Shown here: positions 1 through 7,236 of the stretch, one piece after another
Layout: every line of letters starts with the position of its first letter
Numbering within the stretch: position 1 is the stretch's first letter
DNA from: Bin80 sp964503085
GTDB lineage: Bacteria > Bacteroidota > Rhodothermia > Rhodothermales > Bin80
DNA length: 33,127 nt
Direction of reading: 5' to 3'
NCBI GenBank assembly: GCA_964503085.1
Contig: CAZCYQ010000040.1
Location: 1-33,127, forward strand
Translations under genes and position numbers: made by a program
Notes under the pieces: generated by a model
What the model was told of the DNA's origin: nothing
Databases searched by the model: none
Seen by the model: the letters and a program-made list of their open reading frames with translations, nothing else

Positions 1-535
1 AGCTGGTGGGAAATATCGTATATTGGGGAAACAAAAAAGGGGGGAAGTTCAGTTGTTAGATGGATACACAGATCTTTGGACACTATTCTCCGCTTGGACC
101 TGAATTGCAGTGATTCATGTCACAGTCAGGCTAGTTGCCGTGCGGTTGAATGTGGAAGAGAAAGTCCTAGGATCTGCCCAGCAGCCACCACTACAAGTCT
201 AAGGATATCTATTCCTGCTGGGAGTTTCCATCTTCCAAGTGCGGGACTTCCTTCCAGGATGCTGTAATTGCACGCAATTCAGGCTCAATGGCTGCTGATG
301 GTATGGCAGAGCTCACGGGTGAAACCGCTCGTAGTAGTGGAGCGTCCTGCGCACTCAATTGCTCGGTTTGGGAGCAGTCTGCAAGATCGACGGTACAGAA
401 GAGAATCTATTTGTGCATAGTAGTATCTTATTTCGTCGATGGGTCACGTGAATTTCTGAAAGTCAATTCGGAAGATTTACCTCAACCCTTAATAGCACAC
501 GCAGACCGTAAGTTTGGTTTACACTATATCCTCCC
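1..535. other. Intergenic, no supported gene
   Basis: I see no coding region that I can defend here. The short open frames in this stretch have low-complexity, cysteine-rich translations with no recognisable family pattern. It precedes a frameshifted oxidoreductase-like gene and may be decayed sequence. Confidence 0.5.
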
Positions 536-1110
536 GTGGAGGTACACATAGCCATTAATACTCCGGAAGAACTGCGTACGGCATATCGTCCGCCTGCGCC
601 AAAGACCGAGCTCAAGATCTTGGATCATTTGGATATCCACTGCAGGAAGTTTATCGCACACTCTCCGTTCTACGTCATTAGCTCCACACGCGCTGATGGC
701 CGACTAGATGTCTCACCACGTGGCGATCCGCCGGGCTCATTGGCGCATATTCAAGACGACAAGACATTGCTGTTGCCCGACCGGGGAACCGTCAAGTAAA
801 CACACTGACAAATCTCGTCGAACGCCCCTATGTGGGCTTACTCTTCTTCATACCCGGCTTCACCGAGACGCTGCGCGTCAACGGTCGCGCGAAGATCTCC
901 ACTGATCCGTCCCTGCGTGAGCCGCTTGCGATCAATGGCAAGCTGCCTATATCAGTCCTTAATGTCACGGTTGAGGAAATATTCCTTCACTGTGCCAAGG
1001 CTCTGATTCGGGCGCGGCTCTGGGATCTGGAAGCCCATATTGAGCGGTCATGCTATCCGACCTACGGACAGGTATTGGCAGATCAGACCGCGGGAACGGA
1101 TGCCCGCTAG
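536..1110 (+). pseudogene. Pyridoxamine 5'-phosphate oxidase-family (FMN-binding split barrel) gene, frameshifted
   Basis: The first reading frame starts at a GTG at 536 and gives a typical N-terminus of the MSMEG_1061/DR2398-like split-barrel flavoprotein family: HIAINTPEELRTAY, a region with FYVISSTRADGRLDVSPRGD, then LLLPDR. It ends at a TAA at 797-799. The other frame continues the same protein without a gap in homology from about 781: GNRQVNTLTNLVERPYVGLL, then FFIPGFTETLRVNGRA, and the C-terminal WDLEAHIERSCYPTYGQVLADQ, with a stop at 1110. A single missing base near 778-783 explains the split. Joined, the two parts give roughly the 190 residues usual for the family, so the gene is full length apart from the shift. 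These proteins bind FMN and act as cytoplasmic oxidoreductases of mostly unknown substrate. A sequencing error is the alternative to true inactivation. Confidence 0.8.
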
Positions 1111-1172
1111 ATTGATACTGGTGAGGCGGAAAGTGCTCGTACCGAACAACTTTTCAGGAGCTTATCTAGCCT

Positions 1173-1200
1173 GGCTGCCCCACACAGGTGGGGATATACC
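1173..1200. repeat. Solitary hairpin resembling a type I-E CRISPR repeat (copy 1)
   Basis: The stretch begins GGCTGCCCCACACAGGTG and continues GGGATATACC. It contains the inverted repeat CCCCAC/GTGGGG-like stem typical of 28-29 nt type I-E repeats. A second copy with one mismatch over 23 bp lies at 2286-2308. No further copy occurs at about 61 nt spacing on either side, so this is not an array. Confidence 0.4.
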
Positions 1201-1425
1201 TCTAGTTGACTAACGTGCCGCTCTCGACGTAATCTCGTGGCTAATGCGAAGCAAATTTCGTGGGAGTGGGTGTCATCCGTAGGATCTTTTTACTCCCAAA
1301 GATTGTTGGCTAAACGACAGCCGTAGGAGTTGGGGCGGGGAGCTCTCTAATGCAATACAGATACTGATTGAACAACAACCACAGCAAAGATTCCATAATA
1401 CTACTTGTGCTTGATTGAGAACTGC

Positions 1426-2031
1426 ATGATGACCACCGCTAATACCTTGGACCGTCTCAATGGATTAAGAACTTTAGAGTTGACTGCCGCCCTAATCTGG
1501 CTCTCGGATCAATTGGTCAAACGCCTGGGCCCCACAGGTTCACGAACCGTGTCAACAATCAGTGTCCGGTCTCTTGAAGATCAAGAAATAATAGGTATAT
1601 CGCAAATTCTCTTGGTTATGTATCCACTAGCCATTGAACTCGCGTTGAAATCCTTGTGGAATTATTTGCATCCTAAAGGCAGCTACGAAAAGACTCATAA
1701 CTTGGCAGAACTATTCAGTTCATTGCACCGAAACGCAAATAATGAGGACGACGCAAAGGAGGCTCAGCAGGAAGCTCGCAGATTCTGGACCAAACTCCAG
1801 TTGAATGGAATTTTGCCAAAAGACTCTGGAAGCTTGGATGATTTTCTAATTGCGCATGCAAACGATTTTTCCAATACTCGGTACTACAAACCAAGTGATG
1901 TACCAGAGGTACGAACAGACGACCTCAAGGCGTGCCTACTTTGTATTATCGCACCACTAGTTAGACGAGACCCTGAGACTTTTGGTAACTTTGCAAAACT
2001 ATCAACACGAAGTGGCTCCGACAGTAGATAG
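1426..2031 (+). CDS. Hypothetical protein, HEPN-like helical domain
   Basis: This is an open frame of about 200 residues starting at ATG 1426 or 1429; a TTG at 1405 is also in frame but less likely. It has no signal peptide or membrane segment. The central part contains PLAIELALKSLWNYLHP followed by YEKTHNLAELFSSLHRN, which is the spacing and composition of HEPN-type helical domains (an alpha helix with IELALK, then a THxLxEL helix). HEPN proteins are often RNases or nucleotidyltransferase partners in defence and toxin-antitoxin systems. The classical R-x4-6-H catalytic motif is not clearly present, so function is open. It lies between two CRISPR-repeat-like hairpins and beside a decayed toxin-antitoxin pair, which fits an accessory island. 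The family assignment is pattern-based only. Confidence 0.6.
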   Translation: MMTTANTLDRLNGLRTLELTAALIWLSDQLVKRLGPTGSRTVSTISVRSLEDQEIIGISQILLVMYPLAIELALKSLWNYLHPKGSYEKTHNLAELFSSLHRNANNEDDAKEAQQEARRFWTKLQLNGILPKDSGSLDDFLIAHANDFSNTRYYKPSDVPEVRTDDLKACLLCIIAPLVRRDPETFGNFAKLSTRSGSDSR

Positions 2032-2285
2032 CTGTCATGAAATCCCGTTGTGTTCCACCGGGAACCGCATTTGTATGTGGAGTCCTGCCCAGAAGTGATT
2101 GGCTCTTTATATGGTATCTTTATCCTCGCTATTGATCCGCAGTTTCAAATCGAAAGTACAGATTTAGAATAGACGGTTTAACAATAAACCAATCGTTGGG
2201 GAAACAGACAAACCGCTCAGACGTCATGACAGGCAACGCTTCGTCCATCGGCTCCTTTCTTTTCGAACCGTGGGGTCTCCCTCGA

Positions 2286-2313
2286 GGCTGCCCCACGCAG
2301 GTGGGGATGGAGG
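2286..2313. repeat. Solitary hairpin resembling a type I-E CRISPR repeat (copy 2)
   Basis: It reads GGCTGCCCCACGCAGGTG then GGGATGGAGG, with perfect CCCCAC and GTGGGG stem arms. It matches the copy at 1173-1195 at 22 of 23 positions. No neighbouring copy is found at array spacing. Confidence 0.4.
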
Positions 2314-2484
2314 CTACCTTCCAACGTCAGAGCATGCAATGGGGAAATCCAAGGGATTATACAATTGGCAGAGGGTGAAGTAATTTGAAATTTTCAGATC
2401 TGCAATTCTTTCCTTCTGCGAAGAGTTAGACTTCTACCCATAATATTCGCGATAGAACGGTAAAGATCAATCTTTAACCTCATA

Positions 2485-2517
2485 TTCCTTACATTTTGCT
2501 TTTCCAAGAGTAAGGAA
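2485..2517 (+). promoter_or_regulatory. Operator-like inverted repeat upstream of vapB copy 1
   Basis: TTCCTTAC at 2485-2492 and GTAAGGAA at 2510-2517 are perfect inverted arms separated by 17 nt, ending 5 nt before the ATG. The right arm also supplies the AGGAAG ribosome-binding sequence. The same arms and the same 17-nt spacing recur upstream of the intact vapB at 22822, although the spacer bases differ. This points to selection for an autoregulatory site. Confidence 0.65.
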
Positions 2518-2522
2518 GCGCC

Positions 2523-2774
2523 ATGGCCACGGCAATTATTTCATCGAAAGGCCAACTGATCCTGCCCAAAGAGATTCGGGGCGCCTTGGGGCTCAGCTCC
2601 GGTGATCGGGTCAATTTTGTCAGGATGGAAGATGGTAACTATGCGGTGCTACCCGCGACGCATTCAGTCCAGACACTAAAGGGTTTACTGCGGCGGCCAA
2701 GGCAAAAACCTGTTTCGGTCGAGGATATGAATCAAGCGATTGCCAAGGGCGTGGCAGGCAATGATTGGTCTTGA
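2523..2774 (+). CDS. AbrB/SpoVT-type antitoxin, VapB family (copy 1, orphan)
   Basis: This 83-residue protein is a swapped-hairpin AbrB/MazE/SpoVT DNA-binding antitoxin. The N-terminus has the signature IISSKGQLILPKEIR, followed by LGLSSGDRVNFV. In the VapBC family the N-terminal domain binds the operator and the C-terminal tail occupies the toxin active site. It differs from the second copy (22571-22822) at 8 of 83 residues. The 3' end overlaps the start of the toxin gene by 14 nt, as in the intact operon, but the toxin here is dead. The antitoxin is therefore an orphan that could still repress its own promoter or neutralise the toxin from the second locus. The start is ATG 2523 with AGGAAG upstream. 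Confidence 0.9.
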   Translation: MATAIISSKGQLILPKEIRGALGLSSGDRVNFVRMEDGNYAVLPATHSVQTLKGLLRRPRQKPVSVEDMNQAIAKGVAGNDWS

Positions 2775-2850
2775 TACAAAAGTTCCGGTGCGCTATCTCG
2801 TTTAAGATGATGAGGCGCGAAGTTCCATAGCGTCAAAAATCATAAGTTCT
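2761..2850 (+). pseudogene. VapC PIN-domain toxin remnant
   Basis: The reading frame begins MIGLDTKVPVRYLV, then TAA at 2803-2805, then DDEARSSIASKI. The intact copy at 22180-22584 reads MIGLDTNVLVRYLVQDDE and SSIASK at the same place. The glutamine codon CAA has become TAA, and similarity is lost by about 2850. The first catalytic aspartate (D5) remains, but the asparagine next to it and all downstream acidic residues are gone, so no functional PIN nuclease can be made. Confidence 0.85.
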
Positions 2851-3589
2851 ACCGCGAATGTTGTGGACAAAGGTCTCGACCTCTGCAAAAGAACCTGTTT
2901 TTCTCCTATCGCCCTAGACAAACTCCCAGAGCTGGATCACAAGCAAAGTAACGATACTCGCAACGAATTGTGACCCACGGCCCTTGGAAACATGATCAAC
3001 CGGGAAAGAGAGAGATGACCAGATCCCTCATTGGGCAGGACTAAGACACTGAGTGATTCCAGTCTACTATCCGATGGCAAAAACTCACTCCAATTTTGAA
3101 TGCTGTTGAAGGAGCACTGGTCGCTATAGATCTTGCGCTTATGGTCATCTTGCCTTTGTAAACTTCTGGTACGCAGAGTTCCTATGCGTGGAGAGCGGAG
3201 GTCCAACCGTTCACATCCTTGCCCATACTGTAGATATTAGGACGGAAGGGAAATTGCGAATTCGCATTAACAGGTCGGAATGGGTCTGGCGGCGAGCGTT
3301 TTGGATCCAGAACACCGACATCTGCGTGCCCCCACCTGCAACTGATGCTGGTGCCGTTCTCGCCGCTCGTAGTGAATGAGGCCCCTGACACTAACGGGCG
3401 TCCGTGCCAGTGCAATTCAAGACGAATGTGCGGAGGCTGTGATCCAGCACTGCCCGCAGCACCTCGAATGGTTCCAGGCGGTTTCAAAGGCTCCCAACCG
3501 ACCCCGTGAACCGCAGTGCCTTGCACAGACGGTTTTTGAAGCGGTCAAATACAAGGTGGTGTGGATGCGTGTTTAGTCAGAATACACAG
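2851..3589. other. Long stretch without a recognisable gene
   Basis: Several short open frames exist on both strands (about 2937-3206 minus, 3182-3526 minus, 3376-3576 plus). None shows a family pattern, a convincing start or neighbour coupling. The stretch follows the vapC remnant and probably includes decayed sequence. Confidence 0.45.
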
Positions 3590-4723
3590 CTATTGAGCTC
3601 GATTAATTCCGTAACGCTTTACAACGGTCAGTGGAGCGTGAAGCTCGTGGTCACCCGTAAGTACATTATCCAAAGGTGTCTCAGTGATTCCTTGGTAGTA
3701 ATGGATCCGTTTAATGACCGCATCCTTTGCTTGGACAGTTTGTCTTTCCCACCAATCAGGCGCAAAGTGAATATTTTCGCAGTAAGTAAAGAAAAAACGC
3801 AAGAGTGCCTTGGTGACGGAATCATCCGGTATCGCCACCAAGCTATCCACGAATGCCTGGCTGGCGCGGCCATGTTCGGCCAGCCAAGTGAAAGCGACTA
3901 CTCCACGCTCTCCTCCATAAAATGACGCGAAACTGAGTTGATCAAGAATTACCTGTGAATCTTCGAAATTCTGGAGTTTGACTCCATTGTAATCCTGATG
4001 CGGAAATATAGCCCCACTGCACATTACTGGTGGTGGAGTCGTGAATTCAATAACATACCCGCGGATTCCTTCAAAGCACTGGCTTTGAAGAATTGAATCA
4101 TAAAGAGCCTTATAGTGACGAAAATCCCGAATGGCGAGTCTTGTCCCATCCTCGTATTCCTGAATGAGTTCCTGAAGCTCGCGCTGATATGCAAGTCCTA
4201 GTCCTCTATCCCCCTCTCGGTGAAGAGGTATTGCCTTATCCGCGGAAATCTTGTTATACAGCTCTCGGGCAATGGCCCGGTAACCGATTAGAAAACATTG
4301 TTCCGGCGTACCAGTGAACGCTTTGTTTTCCAACGGGCTGAATATGTTATTATCGTGCTTCGCACAAAATCCTGTAAACGTAGAGGCCCGCTTTATACCC
4401 CGCAGGACTGGCTCAAGCGTGTCCTCGCTAATATCATTGGGATTTAGATTTCGGACATAGGAGTACACGTGTCCTTTCCGGGCGATCTGTTTAAGGCTTC
4501 CTGACCTTGATACAGTATGGGCTCTGACGATGCCCCCGTGGCACCCGTCGTGCCACGCGCTTGGGGCTAGACATGTCTTTAGGGAAAATGACTTATTGAA
4601 TCTAGCCACGCGATCCCAAGATGCCAATGGTTGCTGGTCCTCACGACCTAAATGACAGTACTTGAATTTTTTCCCAGATCCGCACCAGCATGGTTTATTG
4701 CGCCCAGTTCCTTTTTTTGTCAT
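3590..4723 (-). CDS. SEC-C motif protein with HNH-like Cys/His pattern
   Basis: This is a 377-residue cytoplasmic protein. It opens with a SEC-C zinc-binding motif, GRNKPCWCGSGKKFKYCH at residues 7-24 (C12, C14, C23, H24), the element used by SecA and many unrelated proteins to bind zinc or partners. A conserved block follows: IVRAHTVSRSGSLKQIA, GHVYSY, then FTGFCAKHDNNIFSPLE and EQCFLIGYRAIARELY. Its Cys/His spacing is reminiscent of a diverged HNH-type fold, which is an inference from pattern only. The rest is not recognised. There is no signal peptide. It stands alone on the minus strand, convergent with nothing, at the edge of accessory island A next to gpmI. A role in stress or defence is plausible but not shown. 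Confidence 0.75.
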   Translation of the reverse strand: MTKKGTGRNKPCWCGSGKKFKYCHLGREDQQPLASWDRVARFNKSFSLKTCLAPSAWHDGCHGGIVRAHTVSRSGSLKQIARKGHVYSYVRNLNPNDISEDTLEPVLRGIKRASTFTGFCAKHDNNIFSPLENKAFTGTPEQCFLIGYRAIARELYNKISADKAIPLHREGDRGLGLAYQRELQELIQEYEDGTRLAIRDFRHYKALYDSILQSQCFEGIRGYVIEFTTPPPVMCSGAIFPHQDYNGVKLQNFEDSQVILDQLSFASFYGGERGVVAFTWLAEHGRASQAFVDSLVAIPDDSVTKALLRFFFTYCENIHFAPDWWERQTVQAKDAVIKRIHYYQGITETPLDNVLTGDHELHAPLTVVKRYGINRAQ

Positions 4724-4837
4724 CGCTACAATTGACTAATCGTACGGGGCAGTTTTCCTGCGTCGTTGCGTGACCATCTCCCCGCTGACCCGTCTGCTAA
4801 TTTAATCTGCAAGGAGAGTCTGGAGGGCCAATCAGTG

Positions 4838-6346
4838 TTAAATATCCACCAGTACTCTCCCCGTCATGGTTTCCGGGATTGGCAACCCCATAAGGTTCAA
4901 GATCGTCGGCGCCACATCCCCAAGTTTCCCCAGCCGTATAGGGCCAAGGAATCCATCTCTGATGATCAGATGAGGTACAAGTGCGGTGGTGTGGGCTGTA
5001 TGGGGCGAGCCGTCCGCATTGCGCATGCAGTCTGCGTTCCCGTGGTCGGCAATAATACTAATACTGTAGTTGGCCTCGCGTGCGGCCTCAACTACCATAC
5101 GCGCTGCCTCATCAACAGCCTCCACTGCCTGTACCGCTGCTTCAAAAACGCCCGTATGACCAACCATGTCGGGATTGGCGAAGTTCAGGCATATGAAATC
5201 AAACCTATCCCGTCTCAACGCTTCCACACAGCGCTTGGCAACTTCGGGCGCACTCATCTCGGGCTGCAAGTCATAGGTGGCTACCTTTGGCGAAGCAACG
5301 AGAACACGCTCCTCCCCCTTAAATGGTTTTTCCCGACCACCGCTAAAGAAATAAGTTACATGCGGATATTTTTCAGTCTCTGCCACCCGTAATTGACGCA
5401 AACCTGCCTTGGATATGACCTCGCCCAGGGTTTCTGCAAGGTCCAGCTTATCAAAGGCAACCGGCAGGCCAAATTTCTTGTCGTACGGTGTGAGCGTTGC
5501 AAAATAAAGTTGCTCAAAAGTCTCTACTTCAAATTCGGCATCCGTAGGTCTCTGCGTAAATGCATTGACTAACTGACGACCCCGGTCGGCTCTGAAGTTG
5601 AAAAACACGACTGCGTCTCCATCGGTAATCGGGGCCTCTTCAATGACGTGTGGTTCAACAAATTCGTCCGTAACACCGGCCGCATAACTGGCCTCGAGAG
5701 CCTCTACTGCGCTAGCGGAAAGCTGTCCCTCTCCCATTGTAAGCATGCGATAGGCTTTCCGGGTACGCCCCCATCTCCGATCCCGGTCCATTGCATCGTA
5801 GCGACCAACTACGGTGGTGATTCGCGCCAAATGCCCTGCCCTCCGCTCAAACTCCCGTACATAACGAACAGCGCCGTGTGGATCAGCGTCCCTGCCATCG
5901 GTGAATGCGTGTACGCATACCTGCTCACGGGAGAGCCCCTCACGCTGCGCCAACTGGCAGAGCGCTATAAGATGATTTAAATGACTGTGTACTCCACCAT
6001 CAGAAAACAACCCCATAAAATGCAACCGCGTATTGCGTGCATGATGTGCGGCGTTGATCAGTACTTGATTCCTAAAGATTGAGCCATCCTCAATGGCTAA
6101 ATCAATGCGTGTAATCTCCTGATTCACTACACGTCCGGCACCCAGGTTCATGTGCCCCACCTCGCTATTGCCCATCTGTCCGGGCGGAAGTCCAACTGGC
6201 CTTCCCGATGCTTCCAAGGTCCCATGCGGATACTTGGCAAACAAGCTATCCAAAAATGGCTTTCGTGCCTTGTGTATGGCACTTACTGCCGGGTTTACGG
6301 CTATACCGTAACCATCCAGTATAATCAGGATATGTTTACTGGGCAT
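4838..6346 (-). CDS. gpmI: 2,3-bisphosphoglycerate-independent phosphoglycerate mutase
   Basis: This enzyme interconverts 3- and 2-phosphoglycerate in glycolysis and gluconeogenesis through a phosphoserine intermediate with two Mn ions. With the start at ATG 6346 the protein has 502 residues, close to the usual 510. Visible landmarks are LDGYG (metal ligand D11), GQMGNSEVGHMNLGAGRVV with catalytic S61, HAFTDGRDADPHG, GRYDAMDRDRRW, FNFRADRGRQL, ADHGNAD and HTTALVP. The open frame extends 16 codons further upstream, but the chosen ATG starts the conserved sequence (PSKHILIILDGYG) and overlaps the end of nth by 11 nt (6336-6346), which suggests translational coupling with nth. The C-terminus GRVLVDI is intact. 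Confidence 0.97.
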   Translation of the reverse strand: MPSKHILIILDGYGIAVNPAVSAIHKARKPFLDSLFAKYPHGTLEASGRPVGLPPGQMGNSEVGHMNLGAGRVVNQEITRIDLAIEDGSIFRNQVLINAAHHARNTRLHFMGLFSDGGVHSHLNHLIALCQLAQREGLSREQVCVHAFTDGRDADPHGAVRYVREFERRAGHLARITTVVGRYDAMDRDRRWGRTRKAYRMLTMGEGQLSASAVEALEASYAAGVTDEFVEPHVIEEAPITDGDAVVFFNFRADRGRQLVNAFTQRPTDAEFEVETFEQLYFATLTPYDKKFGLPVAFDKLDLAETLGEVISKAGLRQLRVAETEKYPHVTYFFSGGREKPFKGEERVLVASPKVATYDLQPEMSAPEVAKRCVEALRRDRFDFICLNFANPDMVGHTGVFEAAVQAVEAVDEAARMVVEAAREANYSISIIADHGNADCMRNADGSPHTAHTTALVPHLIIRDGFLGPIRLGKLGDVAPTILNLMGLPIPETMTGRVLVDI

Positions 6347-7220
6347 TCTTGTTTGTTTTCCGACTTGGTTTATCAATGCGATAATCACGCACAACTTTTG
6401 ATGTTTGTCCTGTTTTGGAGACGTACACGTTCATCGAATCACACTTCGGGCAGCTTAGCTGAGCAACTCCGGTGCGGTCGGTACGTGAGGCGGGCTCATC
6501 AAAGTAGTAGCGCCGGGTTGCGCAATAGTACGCCCCCTTTGCCGGATCCAGCCCCGCGATGGGTTTTGGGAGGCGTTGGACCGCCTCGTAGTATTTGCAC
6601 GCCTCTGCTACCACGCAGTCCTCGCAGCCAGGATTACGTGCCGTACAGGTGTACCTGCCATGCAGGATCAGGAGATGATGCGCCAGCCCCCACTTTCCCC
6701 GAGGTATCACTCGTTTAAGACCCCGCTCAACCTTTAATGGCGTGTCTGCCTGGTGTACTAGGCCAGTCCGATTGGCAACACGGAAAACATGCGTATCCAC
6801 AGGCAACGCATCCTGATCATCAAATGCGACAGACGAAACTACCTGTGCTGTTTTTCTTCCAACACCTGGTAATTTCATCAAACCTTCCTGACTCCTGGGG
6901 AGCTGGCCATCATGGTCCGACATAACCTTGCGAGCCATACCCACCAAATGCTTGGCTTTGTTGTTGGGATATGAGATGGATGCAATTATCTTAGTTACAT
7001 CCTCTGGAGCAGCGCGGGCAAGCGCCGCAAATGTCGGCCAGGTATTGAACAGCGATGGCGTGACTAGGTTAACACGTGCATCCGTGCACTGTGCGGAAAG
7101 AATAACAGCGACTATGAGCTCATACTCTTCCGAGAAATTGAGCTCACTCTCTGGGCGCGGAATTACTTTTGCGAGCGCGTCAAGTATGATTTGAGCACGC
7201 CTCTTTCTGCCTATGTCCAT
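6336..7220 (-). CDS. nth: Endonuclease III with C-terminal Cys-containing extension
   Basis: This is a DNA glycosylase/AP lyase for oxidised pyrimidines in base excision repair. The HhH motif LPGVGRKTA carries the catalytic lysine (K129 counting from the upstream ATG at 7238), and the catalytic aspartate lies in PVDTHVFRVANR (D148). The [4Fe-4S] cluster ligands are in CTARNPGCEDCVVAEAC, with canonical C-x6-C-x2-C-x5-C spacing. I place the start at ATG 7220 because AGGAGG lies 3 nt upstream; ATG 7238 is an alternative. The protein is about 85 residues longer than typical Nth (about 211 residues). The extra tail has CATRRYYFDEP and an SCPKCD pair, possibly a small zinc site. It is divergent from the DUF4105 gene with almost no spacer, and it overlaps gpmI. 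Confidence 0.95.
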   Translation of the reverse strand: MDIGRKRRAQIILDALAKVIPRPESELNFSEEYELIVAVILSAQCTDARVNLVTPSLFNTWPTFAALARAAPEDVTKIIASISYPNNKAKHLVGMARKVMSDHDGQLPRSQEGLMKLPGVGRKTAQVVSSVAFDDQDALPVDTHVFRVANRTGLVHQADTPLKVERGLKRVIPRGKWGLAHHLLILHGRYTCTARNPGCEDCVVAEACKYYEAVQRLPKPIAGLDPAKGAYYCATRRYYFDEPASRTDRTGVAQLSCPKCDSMNVYVSKTGQTSKVVRDYRIDKPSRKTNKNAQ

Positions 7221-7236
7221 TGACCTCCTGAGCGAC

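Larger units (their letters stand above)
2032..2522. other. Intergenic, with I-E-like hairpin and vapB operator
   Basis: There is no supported gene. It contains the second CRISPR-repeat-like hairpin (2286-2313) and the control region of the downstream antitoxin gene (2463-2522), which is homologous to that of the second vapB copy. Confidence 0.6.

Noticed and set aside
1112..1262. Search for further CRISPR-like repeats at 61-nt steps around 1173
   Set aside because: No similar sequence at the expected offsets, so an array was not called there.
3182..3526. 114-residue minus-strand ORF in the gap after the vapC remnant
   Set aside because: No recognisable family, proline- and glycine-rich low-quality translation, and competing frames of similar length on the other strand.
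4766..5392. 208-residue plus-strand ORF
   Set aside because: It lies antisense to the 3' half of gpmI, whose protein is conserved throughout; composition is shadow-like.
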